64,000 nt of DNA, from positions 1 to 64,000 of the forward strand of contig NZ_QDAH01000014.1 of NCBI RefSeq assembly GCF_003075415.1. Reading direction: 5' to 3'. Shown here in pieces: positions 18,236 to 25,501 of the stretch (position 1 is the first letter of the stretch; every line of letters begins with the position of its first letter). The notes beneath the pieces were generated by a model that was not told the origin of the DNA, searched no databases, and saw only the letters and a list, made by a program, of their open reading frames with translations. Source of the DNA: Microvirga sp. KLBC 81. Lineage in GTDB: Bacteria; Pseudomonadota; Alphaproteobacteria; Rhizobiales; Beijerinckiaceae. The translations under genes and the position numbers were made by a program.

Positions 18236-18271
18236 GAAGCGTCCCAGGAAAGAGAGGGCGCTTTCTTTTTT
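18236..18271 (+). terminator. possible factor-independent terminator without an upstream gene
   Basis: AAGCGTCCC and GGGCGCTT form an imperfect stem followed by CTTTTTT on the plus strand. The nearest plus-strand gene is far upstream, so it could end an unannotated short RNA starting near 18100. Confidence 0.4.
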
Positions 18272-18301
18272 GGCAAGAACGGAAGCTCGGGCAGAGCGGC
18301 T

Positions 18302-18446
18302 TCACAGATCCCGATAAGCCCCGCCGCAGCTTGGCCCGAGCAATGGCCTCCAGCGCCTGACCGACCTCAAGTGCGCTGACGAACTCCTCCACGTTCTCCT
18401 GCCGCTGGTGCCGATGCGGCCCCAGTTGCGCATCAGACGCAGATCA
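18302..18446 (-). pseudogene. WGR-domain gene remnant (3' part, two frameshifts)
   Basis: Read on the minus strand, three frames in succession give LRLMRNWGRIGTSGR, then ENVEEFVSALEVGQALEAIA, then YRDL and a stop. Together they spell the second half of a WGR domain, a small nucleic-acid-associated module. Two indels break it and the 5' half is gone, replaced by the end of the ParB-like gene, whose stop at 18444 overlaps it. A second WGR wreck lies at 20471-20672. Confidence 0.7.
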
Positions 18447-18695
18447 ATGCCTGCGTGCCTGAACCAGATAGGCGGGTACAGTTGTCTCCCCGAGCGCCTT
18501 GCAGGCTTCCAGGCGATGGAGGCCCTCCACCAGAACAAAGCGGCTGCCATCAGGTCGCACCAGAATAGGTACTTCCTGACCCTTCTCCATCATGCTCTCT
18601 GCAAGGGCCTCAACCTTCTGCGGATCAAGCGTTTGACGCCGCTTCACGGGCACATAGACGTCTTGGATCGCGAGGATCTGCTTCTTCAACACCAT
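18444..18695 (-). CDS. ParB/Srx N-terminal-domain protein, orphan
   Basis: 83 residues from the ATG at 18695; an upstream in-frame TTG at 18731 would add 12. It consists of only a ParB-like nuclease/CTPase fold: VYVPVKRRQTLDPQKVEALAES, then VPILVRPDG and the signature VLVEGLHRLEACKALG. Full ParB proteins have a helix-turn-helix and dimer domain that are absent here, so it resembles the small sulfiredoxin/ParB-like single-domain proteins often found on mobile DNA. A link to the ParA at 12174 is possible but not shown. Confidence 0.75.
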   Translation of the reverse strand: MVLKKQILAIQDVYVPVKRRQTLDPQKVEALAESMMEKGQEVPILVRPDGSRFVLVEGLHRLEACKALGETTVPAYLVQARRH

Positions 18696-18854
18696 CCCGA
18701 CTGCTCCGACCTGAGGCTCATACCGGAGCAAAGCTTATGCGCCGTGAGGTGGCTTGCATAGGAACATGCCCTCCCGAGAGGCGTTCACCGACAGGCCCAG
18801 CTTGGCCATTGACCCGCGCGGCGGTGCGGGACCTCCTCAACCGGAGACACACCT

Positions 18855-19070
18855 ATGAACAAACTCACGGCACTTACCGGCTTCATCCTCTTGGCGGTTT
18901 CCTCTGCATGGGCGCAGACCCCGCCCCCCTCTCCTCCGCCTGGCGCTCCTCCGGCTGGCGATGCCGCAGCCACCGGTGGCATCATGGATTACTGGTGGGT
19001 GATCCTGCTGGTGGTCCTTGCCATTGTCGCCATCTGGTACTTTGTGCGCGGCCGCAGCAGTCGCGTGTAG
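18855..19070 (+). CDS. small secreted or membrane-anchored protein, unknown
   Basis: 71 residues with an ACCGGAGACAC site before the ATG. A signal peptide ends near ASSAWAQ-like residues 17-21 (SSAWAQ). It is followed by a Pro-rich linker (TPPPSPPPGAPP) and one transmembrane helix (WWVILLVVLAIVAIWYFV) with a short basic tail. Similar tiny proteins occur in Rhizobiales. A strong terminator follows at 19168. Function unknown. Confidence 0.7.
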   Translation: MNKLTALTGFILLAVSSAWAQTPPPSPPPGAPPAGDAAATGGIMDYWWVILLVVLAIVAIWYFVRGRSSRV

Positions 19071-19167
19071 GCCAGCGCCTCACGCTCGCCGGTTGGGGAA
19101 CGGCGACACGAGCTTCGGCGTTGGTCCATGGACGTCTTGATGCTCATGACGACCGTCTCCGAAACAG

Positions 19168-19194
19168 GAACCCGGCCCCGTGCCGGGTTCTTTG
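19168..19194 (+). terminator. factor-independent terminator
   Basis: GAACCCGGC pairs with GCCGGGTTC around a CCCGT loop, followed by TTTG. It lies 100 bp after the small membrane-protein gene. Confidence 0.65.
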
Positions 19195-19249
19195 TGACAT
19201 GGCTGCCTTCTGCAAGGAACGCAGTTGTCTTCCTGCCGCAGCGTAGCCC

Positions 19250-19549
19250 TCACAGATCTCGATAGCCCCGCCGCCGTTTCCGCCAACTTCGGATGGCGGA
19301 CACCCCGCCAAGTAATGTAGCGCCTACCAACATGGCGACGAGCATTTGGGGGATGAAGTGCCAGCGCAGCTCTTCGGAGTCCATATTCTGGTGGTCGTGA
19401 AAAAGATGCCGGATCGTGGCTATGAAAATGCCCACGATGGCCCCCATCACCGCGAAGAGAGGAGTGTTCCGCAGTCCGACTGAGATAGGGCTCTTTCCCA
19501 TCCTTAAGACTTCTACTGCTTGGCGATGGCGCTCTGCGCCCTGTTCCAT
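19250..19549 (-). CDS. small two-helix membrane protein, unknown
   Basis: 99 residues from the ATG at 19549; the frame is open 57 codons further upstream without a good start. There are two hydrophobic helices (LFAVMGAIVGIFIATI and PQMLVAMLVGATLLGGV) around a short His-rich loop. The C-terminus RKRRRGYRDL and the DNA around its stop are nearly identical to the 3' ends of the two WGR remnants nearby. The tail may therefore have been acquired by recombination. Function unknown. Confidence 0.6.
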   Translation of the reverse strand: MEQGAERHRQAVEVLRMGKSPISVGLRNTPLFAVMGAIVGIFIATIRHLFHDHQNMDSEELRWHFIPQMLVAMLVGATLLGGVSAIRSWRKRRRGYRDL

Positions 19550-19722
19550 AATCGAACAGCCTCTCAGTTCCACCCTGATGAGGAAGAATAACGCAACAGC
19601 GCGGCTTTTATTCCCCCATACCTCCATGTCAAATGGTTCTATGGCTGAACCGGTACATGAGCCTAAGTAGCCCAAGATCTTGGTTGAGCAGTTCGGCTCT
19701 GCCTTCGATCCAGAGGTCATCG

Positions 19723-19974
19723 ATGCGCTGCTACTTTCATCTTGTGAACAGTCACGAGACCATTCCAGATGATGTCGGCATCGAAGTTACCGATCTGACG
19801 ACGGCGAAGGACCACGCGCTTCAAGCCATCGAGGACATTCGAGAGGAGGCGATCCAGCTTGGGGCATCATGGCAGGGCTGGCGGCTCGATATCGTTGACC
19901 CGTCCGGCAACATCCTCTTGTCCATCCCCTTAGACCCGCCTCTGCACTCAGTCGGCTCTTTCTGGAAAAACTAA
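19723..19974 (+). CDS. DUF6894 family protein
   Basis: 83 residues from the ATG at 19723. The opening MRCYFHLVNSHETIPDDVGIE is the DUF6894 start. It is followed by LTTAKDHALQAIEDIREEA and the final strand LDIVDPSGNILLSIPL. The upstream open frame (from 19633) reads into unrelated sequence. No function is assigned to the family; it is monocistronic. Confidence 0.8.
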   Translation: MRCYFHLVNSHETIPDDVGIEVTDLTTAKDHALQAIEDIREEAIQLGASWQGWRLDIVDPSGNILLSIPLDPPLHSVGSFWKN

Positions 19975-20088
19975 GTTACCTCAGAAGGTGACATTGGCGA
20001 AAACCGAACATCCGCCGACAACCTGCCTTGGATCAGCCCAGATGTCCGCGCCGCAATGCTAAGTCAGCTTAAGTTGCGGGGGTAATCC

Positions 20089-20514
20089 ATGCACCCGGAT
20101 GAGCCTTTTCCTCTGAGGGCCGTTCCATCGCGGGTAGGATCCGTGATCCTGAGCGAGTTTAATGGCCGCTGTCCCAGCCTGCGTGAGGTGGCCGAGATTT
20201 CAGACCGCGACTGGCTCACAATTCCGGGCGTCGGTCCCGCAGTCCTCGAGATGATCCGCCATGTCATCGGTCCACGTCTATTGCAGACGGCTCGTCGCTC
20301 ATCGCCGCGATGGAGCGATGCCGAACTCCTGGACCGCCTCGAACGGCTGCAAGAGGAGGTTCGAGTCCTTCAGGACCAACTGCGGGCAAGGCGGTCCCAA
20401 GCTCCAAGACGCAAACCCAACCGCCAGTGGCATCAACTGGCCGTGCGGGACGCAAACCATCGGCAATCTCTCACAGATCCTGATAGCCCCGCCGCCGCTT
20501 CGCCTTGGCGATAG
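20089..20514 (+). CDS. helix-hairpin-helix and coiled-coil protein, unknown
   Basis: 141 residues. Residues about 30-62 contain a helix-hairpin-helix-like element (SDRDWLTIPGVGPAVLEMI), a non-specific DNA-binding motif. A heptad-rich stretch follows (ELLDRLERLQEEVRVLQDQLRA) that should form a coiled coil. The last 40 residues are basic and low-complexity and overlap antisense the WGR remnant, so the true C-terminus may be eroded. A structural DNA-binding role is only inferred. Confidence 0.55.
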   Translation: MHPDEPFPLRAVPSRVGSVILSEFNGRCPSLREVAEISDRDWLTIPGVGPAVLEMIRHVIGPRLLQTARRSSPRWSDAELLDRLERLQEEVRVLQDQLRARRSQAPRRKPNRQWHQLAVRDANHRQSLTDPDSPAAASPWR

Positions 20515-20672
20515 CCTGCAGTGCCAATCCGGCCTCAGTTGCGCACCAGGCGCACGGTCCCGAACAGATCCCGCTCGATCATGAGGCTGTAGAAGCGCCG
20601 GATACCCTGCCCCGGGCCGATTCTGTGCAGCACCAGCTGGTGCTTGATCGGGGAGCGCAGTTCGTCAGGCAT
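20471..20672 (-). pseudogene. WGR-domain gene with nonsense codon and internal deletion
   Basis: The ATG at 20672 overlaps the stop of the gene upstream. The reading RRFYSLMIERDLFGTVRLVRN is the first half of a WGR domain. The Trp of the WGR signature is replaced by TGA (20537-20535), and the frame continues GRIGT. About 90 bp are then missing before AIAKAKRRRGYQDL and the original stop (20473-20471). It is therefore inactive. The downstream half matches the remnant at 18302. Confidence 0.75.
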
Positions 20673-20944
20673 CAATCCCCTGATCCGACGGGATCACACT
20701 CCTCCATATCGTCCTCATCGAAGACCACCTCGGCGACCGCGTAGGGTGGGCCGTTAAACCATCCTTCGAGCTCCGCCTCCTCCTGCGTGAGATACCGTCT
20801 GACGTGATGTCCATCGACAAGGGTCGTGGTTTCAACCAGGTCGATCCTGATCGCCACGACGGTCCGGGTTCCGGTATCCGTGCAGCGCCAGCGACCAGCC
20901 GGGGTCGTGAACTCGCAGCCGATCTGGAAATCAGAATGCTTCAT
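20672..20944 (-). CDS. conserved hypothetical protein (Rhizobiales)
   Basis: 90 residues, acidic, beginning MKHSDFQIGCEF with WRCTDTGTRTVVAI near residue 19 and GPPYAVAEVVFDEDDMEEC near the end. This layout recurs in small uncharacterised proteins of rhizobial genomes and plasmids. Its TGA overlaps the ATG of the WGR pseudogene, so the two once formed an operon and probably functioned together. No catalytic motif is visible. Confidence 0.65.
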   Translation of the reverse strand: MKHSDFQIGCEFTTPAGRWRCTDTGTRTVVAIRIDLVETTTLVDGHHVRRYLTQEEAELEGWFNGPPYAVAEVVFDEDDMEECDPVGSGD

Positions 20945-21320
20945 AGGCTGTTCTCCGGCTTCAGGATTACGTTCTGCCCTTCTCTCACCCGCCTCGGCTC
21001 TGCCGAATGCCTTGCAACAGTCTGTTCAAAGCGGATTGGTTCGCAAGGTGCAAATCCGATCGGTTGCAACAGCCCCGCCATCTGTTCGCTGGCCCAAAGG
21101 CATAATAGGACGCCGACTCTGCCCTAATTGTCGGAGCGAATCGCCCAAGCCTCTCTTGGGATTCGTGCCATTCGGGGCGCCTTTTGCGAAGGGAGACGAG
21201 AAGGGTCTCGAACAGGCCAAGCTACTCCGCTGTCACCCTCAGTGTTACCCGAGAGCAATTTGGACCCGAGGCCGCTGCCAGAAGATGAATATGGAATCCT
21301 TGCCAGTTCAGGGTTTGAGG

Positions 21321-21379
21321 TAGTGAGCGCGCTGGGACTCGAACCCAGGACCCTCTGATGAAAAGTTAGAGGCTCCGCT
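21321..21379 (-). tRNA. 3' fragment of tRNA-Lys (UUU), likely attachment-site remnant
   Basis: On the minus strand it reads GCGGAGCCTCTAACTTTTC, then CAGAGGGTCCTGGGTTCGAG and CCCAGCGCGCTCACTA. The T arm and the 3' acceptor strand are perfect for an alphaproteobacterial tRNA-Lys. The anticodon loop (CTTTTCA) is altered, one anticodon-stem pair is lost (A-C), the terminal CCA reads CTA, and the D arm and 5' acceptor strand are absent. It cannot be a functional tRNA. A 3' tRNA duplicate beside integrase remnants is the usual footprint of an integrated element. Confidence 0.75.
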
Positions 21380-22313
21380 ACTCGTTATCCTCTTGCGTCG
21401 GGGCCCCGAAAACACGCAGGGCACCGGGCCGGCTTCGGTAGCACAGTGGCGAGCGCAGGACGACAACCTCTCCGTCGAGCGCGACGAGAAGCCTGCTGGC
21501 CCGCGAGCGGATCTCGGCTCTCGAGACTCTCATGATCCGCAGGTCCCGCTTCAACTCCAAACGCCCCACGACCGCCCGAGCAGCAAGCCATAACAGAGCC
21601 AGCCGGCTCTGGGCCCGGGTGATGTAGATGCAGAGCTCTCCACTGTCCAGCCTCCCCCGCCTGCCGAAGACCGACGCCGTGAGAGCGTATTCGTTGTTGC
21701 CAATAAACACGATTGGGCTCCGGCACGGTTGAACCAAACCTTCTGCGGCAATCGAGAGCCGCCTCAGCGGAAGATGGCGCAGCACGCGAAACCCGGACAT
21801 GATCAAGGCGCTCAACTTCGACAACCCTTCTCGGCGCCGCCTTCGCTCCCGCTCCCGAACCAGATACGGATAAAGTCCGATGGAGGAATTGTTGATGAAG
21901 GTCTCTCCATTGACCTCTCCCACGTCGAGTAGACGGGTTTGTCCGGCAGCGATCAGCGCCACCGCTTCGTCGATCGTGGTGGGAATGCCAAGATCCCGGG
22001 CGAAATGGTTTAGGGTTCCGAACGGTAGGATGCCGAGCGGAATGTTCGTTCCGGAGAGTACATCGGCGACGGTGCGAATGCTGCCGTCCCCGCCGCCCAC
22101 CACGATAGCGTCCAGCTCTTGATCCTTGATGCGATGCGCAGCGTGCTGTGACGCCTTATGCAGCTCCGGTCCTGTTAGGAATTCCAGGGTCGCTGAAACC
22201 CGATGCTGCTCGAAGGCGGCGGTCAGCGCTGCGCGAAGGGTGTCACTGCATTGGCCCTCCAGCATCCCGGCAGAGACGTTCAGGAATACGGCAACTCTCG
22301 TCCGAGATGACAT
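21378..22313 (-). CDS. diacylglycerol kinase family lipid kinase
   Basis: 311 residues from the ATG at 22313; the open frame extends 89 codons upstream through non-homologous sequence. The catalytic domain shows VVGGGDGSIRTVADVL near residue 70 and the loop LPFGTLNHFARDLGIP near residue 92. A beta-sandwich C-domain follows (INNSSIGLYPYLVRERE, VALDGEVV). These are the marks of the DagK/YegS/BmrU lipid and sphingosine kinase family. The substrate is unresolved. Its stop codon directly abuts the tRNA fragment. Confidence 0.88.
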   Translation of the reverse strand: MSSRTRVAVFLNVSAGMLEGQCSDTLRAALTAAFEQHRVSATLEFLTGPELHKASQHAAHRIKDQELDAIVVGGGDGSIRTVADVLSGTNIPLGILPFGTLNHFARDLGIPTTIDEAVALIAAGQTRLLDVGEVNGETFINNSSIGLYPYLVRERERRRRREGLSKLSALIMSGFRVLRHLPLRRLSIAAEGLVQPCRSPIVFIGNNEYALTASVFGRRGRLDSGELCIYITRAQSRLALLWLAARAVVGRLELKRDLRIMRVSRAEIRSRASRLLVALDGEVVVLRSPLCYRSRPGALRVFGAPTQEDNE

Positions 22314-22461
22314 GAGTGGTGAATCCGGCAAGCCCAGCCATGCTAATGCGCCGCATGGCGAAACGGTTTCTCCTGAAGGCGGTCGCGTATGCCGAGCCGA
22401 GGTGACAGCACGGTCTCGCATTCCCCCTCCCCTCGCACGACTAATGCCGCAGGGCGCGGGG

Positions 22462-22868
22462 ACAACCGCTTGAAGGTTGTCAAGCCAGCATCGGTACGTC
22501 GTGAACTGGTAGTGCTTCATCACGTTTTTGAGGTGGCAAGGGCTGAGTGGAATGGGACTATCCACTCCAACCCTGTCCATCAGATCAAGCTCCCAAGCGA
22601 CCCTAAGCCGAGAGAACGGCGGCTTGAGGATGGGGATGACGCACGATTGTTAGAGGCACTCAGGTCAAACTCAGCTTGGTATCTTCGCCCTCTGATCGCT
22701 CTCGCCATCGAAACAGGGATGCGCCGGGGCGAACTTCCGTCGATCCGATGGAAGGACGTAGATATGACTGCTCCGACCATCTGCATGCTCAGGACCAAGA
22801 ATGGTCATCCTCGGACGATCCCGCTCACACCAAAGGCGGTTGAGATACTGGCCTCAAAAGGTGGCTGA
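22462..22868 (+). pseudogene. tyrosine recombinase (phage-type integrase), truncated at both ends
   Basis: The frame from about 22462 reads ASVRRELVVLHHVFEVARAEW (core-binding helices). The catalytic domain follows with the first active Arg in ALAIETGMRRGEL and a beta-strand pair ending PKAVEIL. It stops at 22868. The remaining His-x-x-Arg, His and Tyr segments are missing, and the N-terminal arm domain is gone. The DNA right after (22858-22893) encodes the final residues of an integrase in another frame, so an internal deletion occurred. Confidence 0.8.
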
Positions 22869-22947
22869 GAAGTTGGCTAGGGTAGCAACCTGAGAGAAGC
22901 GGGAAGAAGAGTCTGAGAGATTAGAATGTCGCCTCTCAGACCCTTTC
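22858..22947 (+). pseudogene. integrase 3' end, copy 1, with hairpin
   Basis: In the frame shifted from the truncated integrase this encodes KVAEKLARVAT and a stop at 22891-22893. It is followed by GTCTGAGAG (22911-22919) pairing with CTCTCAGAC (22933-22941) and CCCTTTC. It is the original tail and terminator of an integrase gene. Confidence 0.6.
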
Positions 22948-22968
22948 AACAGGGCATGATGAAACAAG

Positions 22969-23259
22969 CTATCGGCGGCAACGCCTCACGCGGCGAGTAA
23001 CAATGTCTCCATCCTCATCCTCTTCACGAATGATCACAGTCCGACAGCGACTTACACTTCCGGTAGATAGCCGATCATCGTCGTAAATGCGGCGACGCTC
23101 AATATAACGCCGTTCATATCGATCTTCGTCAGGACCAACCCGAACGCTTGGACCATCTGGACCAATACCAAACTGGACCTGAGCAGACGAAGGTGGCGAA
23201 GCAACCATACTTGAGCCAATCAATGTTGCCGCTAATAGCCAAGTTGTCTTCCTCATCAT
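22969..23259 (-). CDS. small secreted protein, unknown
   Basis: 96 residues from the ATG at 23259, preceded by GGAGACGGG. A signal peptide spans residues 1-26 (AATLIGSSMVASPPSSA). The mature part has VQFGIGPDGPSVRVGPD, a run of charged and Tyr residues, and an ending with two Cys (CRTVIIREEDEDG and VRRC). This layout occurs in small periplasmic proteins of Bradyrhizobium and Methylobacterium. Function unknown. Confidence 0.7.
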   Translation of the reverse strand: MMRKTTWLLAATLIGSSMVASPPSSAQVQFGIGPDGPSVRVGPDEDRYERRYIERRRIYDDDRLSTGSVSRCRTVIIREEDEDGDIVTRRVRRCRR

Positions 23260-23346
23260 CCCGTCTCCACGTAAATGGCAGCTACGGGCCAACGCATTAC
23301 TTTGCTTTACGTTTCACAATAGATTGAAGCGATGCCTCTCAGGCTT

Positions 23347-23458
23347 CTACAGCATCGGACGTGAAAAGTGGATTTGCACTTTTGGGACCCATCCGATGCT
23401 TTCTCCGTCAATGAGAGCATCGTTGAGAGCGGAACCGGAGGTCCGCACGATGCTGTAG
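23347..23458. repeat. palindromic intergenic repeat, copy 5
   Basis: CTACAGCATCGGACGTGAAA to GTCCGCACGATGCTGTAG. The two ends are themselves complementary (CTACAGCATCG with CGATGCTGTAG), so the whole unit can fold into one cruciform. It is the cleanest copy in the window. Confidence 0.85.
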
Positions 23459-23517
23459 TCAGCATCTTTGAGAACGTTCAGAACTGATAGTGGGCACAGT
23501 GATCCGAGGGGGCTGAG

Positions 23518-23606
23518 CTGCTACACTCACGAGAGGCTGAGAAGTTGGCTAAGGCAATTGTTGGTTGATCAAAAGAAAAGAGCCTGATGGGATCATCGTC
23601 AGGCTC
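23518..23606 (+). pseudogene. integrase 3' end, copy 2, with hairpin
   Basis: The sequence CTACACTCAC resembles the active-site Tyr region codons of copy 3, and the frame ends EAEKLAKAIVG with a stop at 23566-23568. A hairpin follows: GAGCCTGA (23580-23587) with TCAGGCTC (23599-23606). It matches copy 3 along most of its length. Confidence 0.55.
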
Positions 23607-23701
23607 AAGTTCAACAGATGGGAAGGACCAGGAATGCTTGAGCTGAGGACGATGCTCATCCTGAGTTCTTCTTCCTGCTTCTGCACTGGCAAAGATCAGG
23701 T

Positions 23702-24103
23702 TCAGCGACAAACCTCTCTACGCACCTGAACCGTCTCGCCCCAGCGGTTCACCCGCTCTTTGATGATGATCCTGCAATCCTCGTGATAGCCCCATCTTGG
23801 CCCTGCAAACACAGGCCGCTCCGCGACAGGAACACCGTAGTACGCGCCCCAGTGGGGCCGCCTCTCCTTCCACTCGGGAACAGGACGTCCGTAATAGCGG
23901 CCTGGATCACGATGCTCGGACCAATGTTCGCGGTGGCTGTAGTCGTTACGCTCAAACGACCCGTTGCCGTAATCAGCAATGTTCTGATGCAGATCATAGC
24001 CGTTTGTGGGGACGGTGAAACTCAGCTCGGATGCCTGAGTCGCACCGCCAACCGTCAGAGCGGCAACAACACCAAGCACAACCCTTTTCACTCCAAAGCT
24101 CAT
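23702..24103 (-). CDS. secreted protein of unknown function
   Basis: 133 residues from the ATG at 24103 (GACAGGAGAG upstream). A signal peptide spans residues 1-24 (VVLGVVAALTVGGATQASE). The mature protein is rich in Tyr, His, Arg and Trp (YGRPVPEWKERRPHWG), with two Cys near the C-terminus (EDCRIIIKERVN and REVC). The final segment (CRIIIKERVNRWGETV) resembles the ending of the protein at 22969, so the two may be distant relatives. Function unknown. Confidence 0.65.
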   Translation of the reverse strand: MSFGVKRVVLGVVAALTVGGATQASELSFTVPTNGYDLHQNIADYGNGSFERNDYSHREHWSEHRDPGRYYGRPVPEWKERRPHWGAYYGVPVAERPVFAGPRWGYHEDCRIIIKERVNRWGETVQVRREVCR

Positions 24104-24223
24104 CCGAACTCTCCTGTCAGGGCTGAACTCGTACTGAGGCACCCATTGCTCAGGAGATTGCCTCACATCCCTTGAAGCGAACCCGAACAATCCATGCAGC
24201 TTCTATTCATCCTCGGCGCTGGC

Positions 24224-24376
24224 GCATCGTGCTTAAAAAGTAGACCCGGTTTTCACTGACGTGGCCCTTCGGGTCGCTGACGCGGACCTCCGGTTCCGCT
24301 TTCAACGATGCACGCACTGAGGAAGGGAGCATCGGACCCAAAAGTGCAAGTCCACTTTTCACGTCCGAGACTCTAG
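24224..24376. repeat. palindromic intergenic repeat, copy 6
   Basis: GCATCGTGCTTAAAAAGTAG to CACTTTTCACGTCCGAGAC. It includes the GGCCCTTCGGGTCGCTGACG module shared with copies 1 and 4 and has opposite orientation to copy 5, only 770 bp away. Confidence 0.8.
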
Positions 24377-24433
24377 GCTGCTTGACCTAGATTGGCTCTG
24401 ATCAGCGGCCACCGCGATCCACGAATGTTGAGC

Positions 24434-24537
24434 CGCTACACTCACCTGAGGCCAGAAAAGGCAACTGAGACATTGGCTAGCGCGACAGTTGGTTGATCAA
24501 AGGAAAAGAGCCTGATGGGAGGACCACCGTCAGGCTC
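24434..24537 (+). pseudogene. integrase 3' end, copy 3, with hairpin
   Basis: The frame reads RYTHLRPEKATETLA and ends at TGA 24494-24496. RYTHLRPEK is the active-site tyrosine segment of a phage-type integrase. GAGCCTGA (24508-24515) pairs with TCAGGCTC (24530-24537). The rest of the gene is absent. Confidence 0.65.
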
Positions 24538-24611
24538 ATGAGTTCAACCAGAGGAAATTAATGAAGTCCGTGAGGCCAACGGCTAGGCCTTACGCGGGTT
24601 CCCTCTCAGGC

Positions 24612-24743
24612 TTAAAGACTGGCAAGGTACTTTGCTACTATCAAAGCCAGCACGATGAGAACCAAGGCTCCAACTGCCAAAGGACCTTCGGCATGAGCGT
24701 CGAGCAGCTTCCAAATACGCAGGGACAGGCGAGGCAACCTCAT
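24612..24743 (-). CDS. small single-pass membrane protein (43 aa)
   Basis: An open frame of 43 residues on the minus strand, preceded by GGGGAGAACAAGA before the ATG at 24743. It has a basic N-terminus (RLPRLSLRIWKLLDAHAEG) and one membrane helix (PLAVGALVLIVLALIVAKYL). The DAHAEGP junction before the helix is a recurring pattern in tiny rhizobial membrane proteins. It is too short for most gene finders. The overlapping plus-strand frame (24561-24785) has no such features. Confidence 0.6.
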   Translation of the reverse strand: MRLPRLSLRIWKLLDAHAEGPLAVGALVLIVLALIVAKYLASL

Positions 24744-25501
24744 TCTTGTTCTCCCCAATCAACTTCTCAGCTTACCACGAAATGAGAACAAATAGCGAAC
24801 AAACGAGTTCGACTGTTGATGGCTGTGGATCAGTTCCTCTCCGGTCTGGTGGGAACAACGCAACCAGAAAGAAAAGCGCCCGAAGGCGCCTCTGAGTGAT
24901 CAGCCGCAGGGGCCAATCATGGCTGATGAGCCACAGTAAACAAGAAGTTAACGAACCAACACAGCTCTAAAGGGGTACTCCGTTTGGTTCCTATTCACAC
25001 GAATAGCAAATCAGATACCGGTGGGCTTCCCGTGGGGGCGGCGGGCCAAGGGCCGCAGACCTGGACCAGATCAGAGTTCAGGCGCGGCCCTTTTTCATTC
25101 CTGGATGGCTCTTTCCACTGTCGCCCTCGCAGTACTGGCGGCGATCTCGGCTTGGAAGGTCCGCCCTATCCGACCAAGAACGCCTGTCTATGGCACTAAC
25201 CTCCCCAAAGCAAAGAGCCCCAGGGTTCGGACCTGAGGCTCTCTCTTGGGGCCAAGTAAGGTGCCTAGAGGGCTGGGCTGGGGGCAAGTCTGCACACTAG
25301 GCATTGAGCTAACAGCCCACTAGCGTTCCCAGTTCAATAGACTGAAGGGGTAGTGAAATCTCCAGTTCCCATGACTTCTCAAGGGGGCGGTTCTCTATGG
25401 CTGCCCTTTTCACATCCACTACCTCCTTTTAGGTGGCATAGGAAGATCCTGGGCTTGGTTCGGGAAAATGGCGAGCTCTGTCGTGACGCAGGAGGATCTC
25501 C
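24744..25501. other. gene-poor stretch with hairpins
   Basis: No convincing gene. GCGCC-CGAA-GGCGC at about 24876-24890 followed by TTTTC on the minus strand could terminate minus-strand transcription. AGAGCC/GGCTCT near 25214-25243 is another hairpin. A 43-codon frame with a hydrophobic start (ATG near 25104, plus) has only a weak ribosome site. The left end of the IS3 element should lie in the last 150 bp but was not resolved. Confidence 0.4.

Noticed and set aside
21321..21379. Functional tRNA gene
   Set aside because: The 5' acceptor strand and D arm are absent and the anticodon stem has a mismatch.
22858..24537. Three repeated hairpin regions as a CRISPR-like or small-RNA array
   Set aside because: Spacing is irregular and the repeated parts translate as integrase C-termini, which explains them better.
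24561..24785. 74-codon plus-strand frame with a fair ribosome site
   Set aside because: The opposite strand encodes a small protein with a membrane helix and recognisable pattern; the plus-strand peptide has neither.
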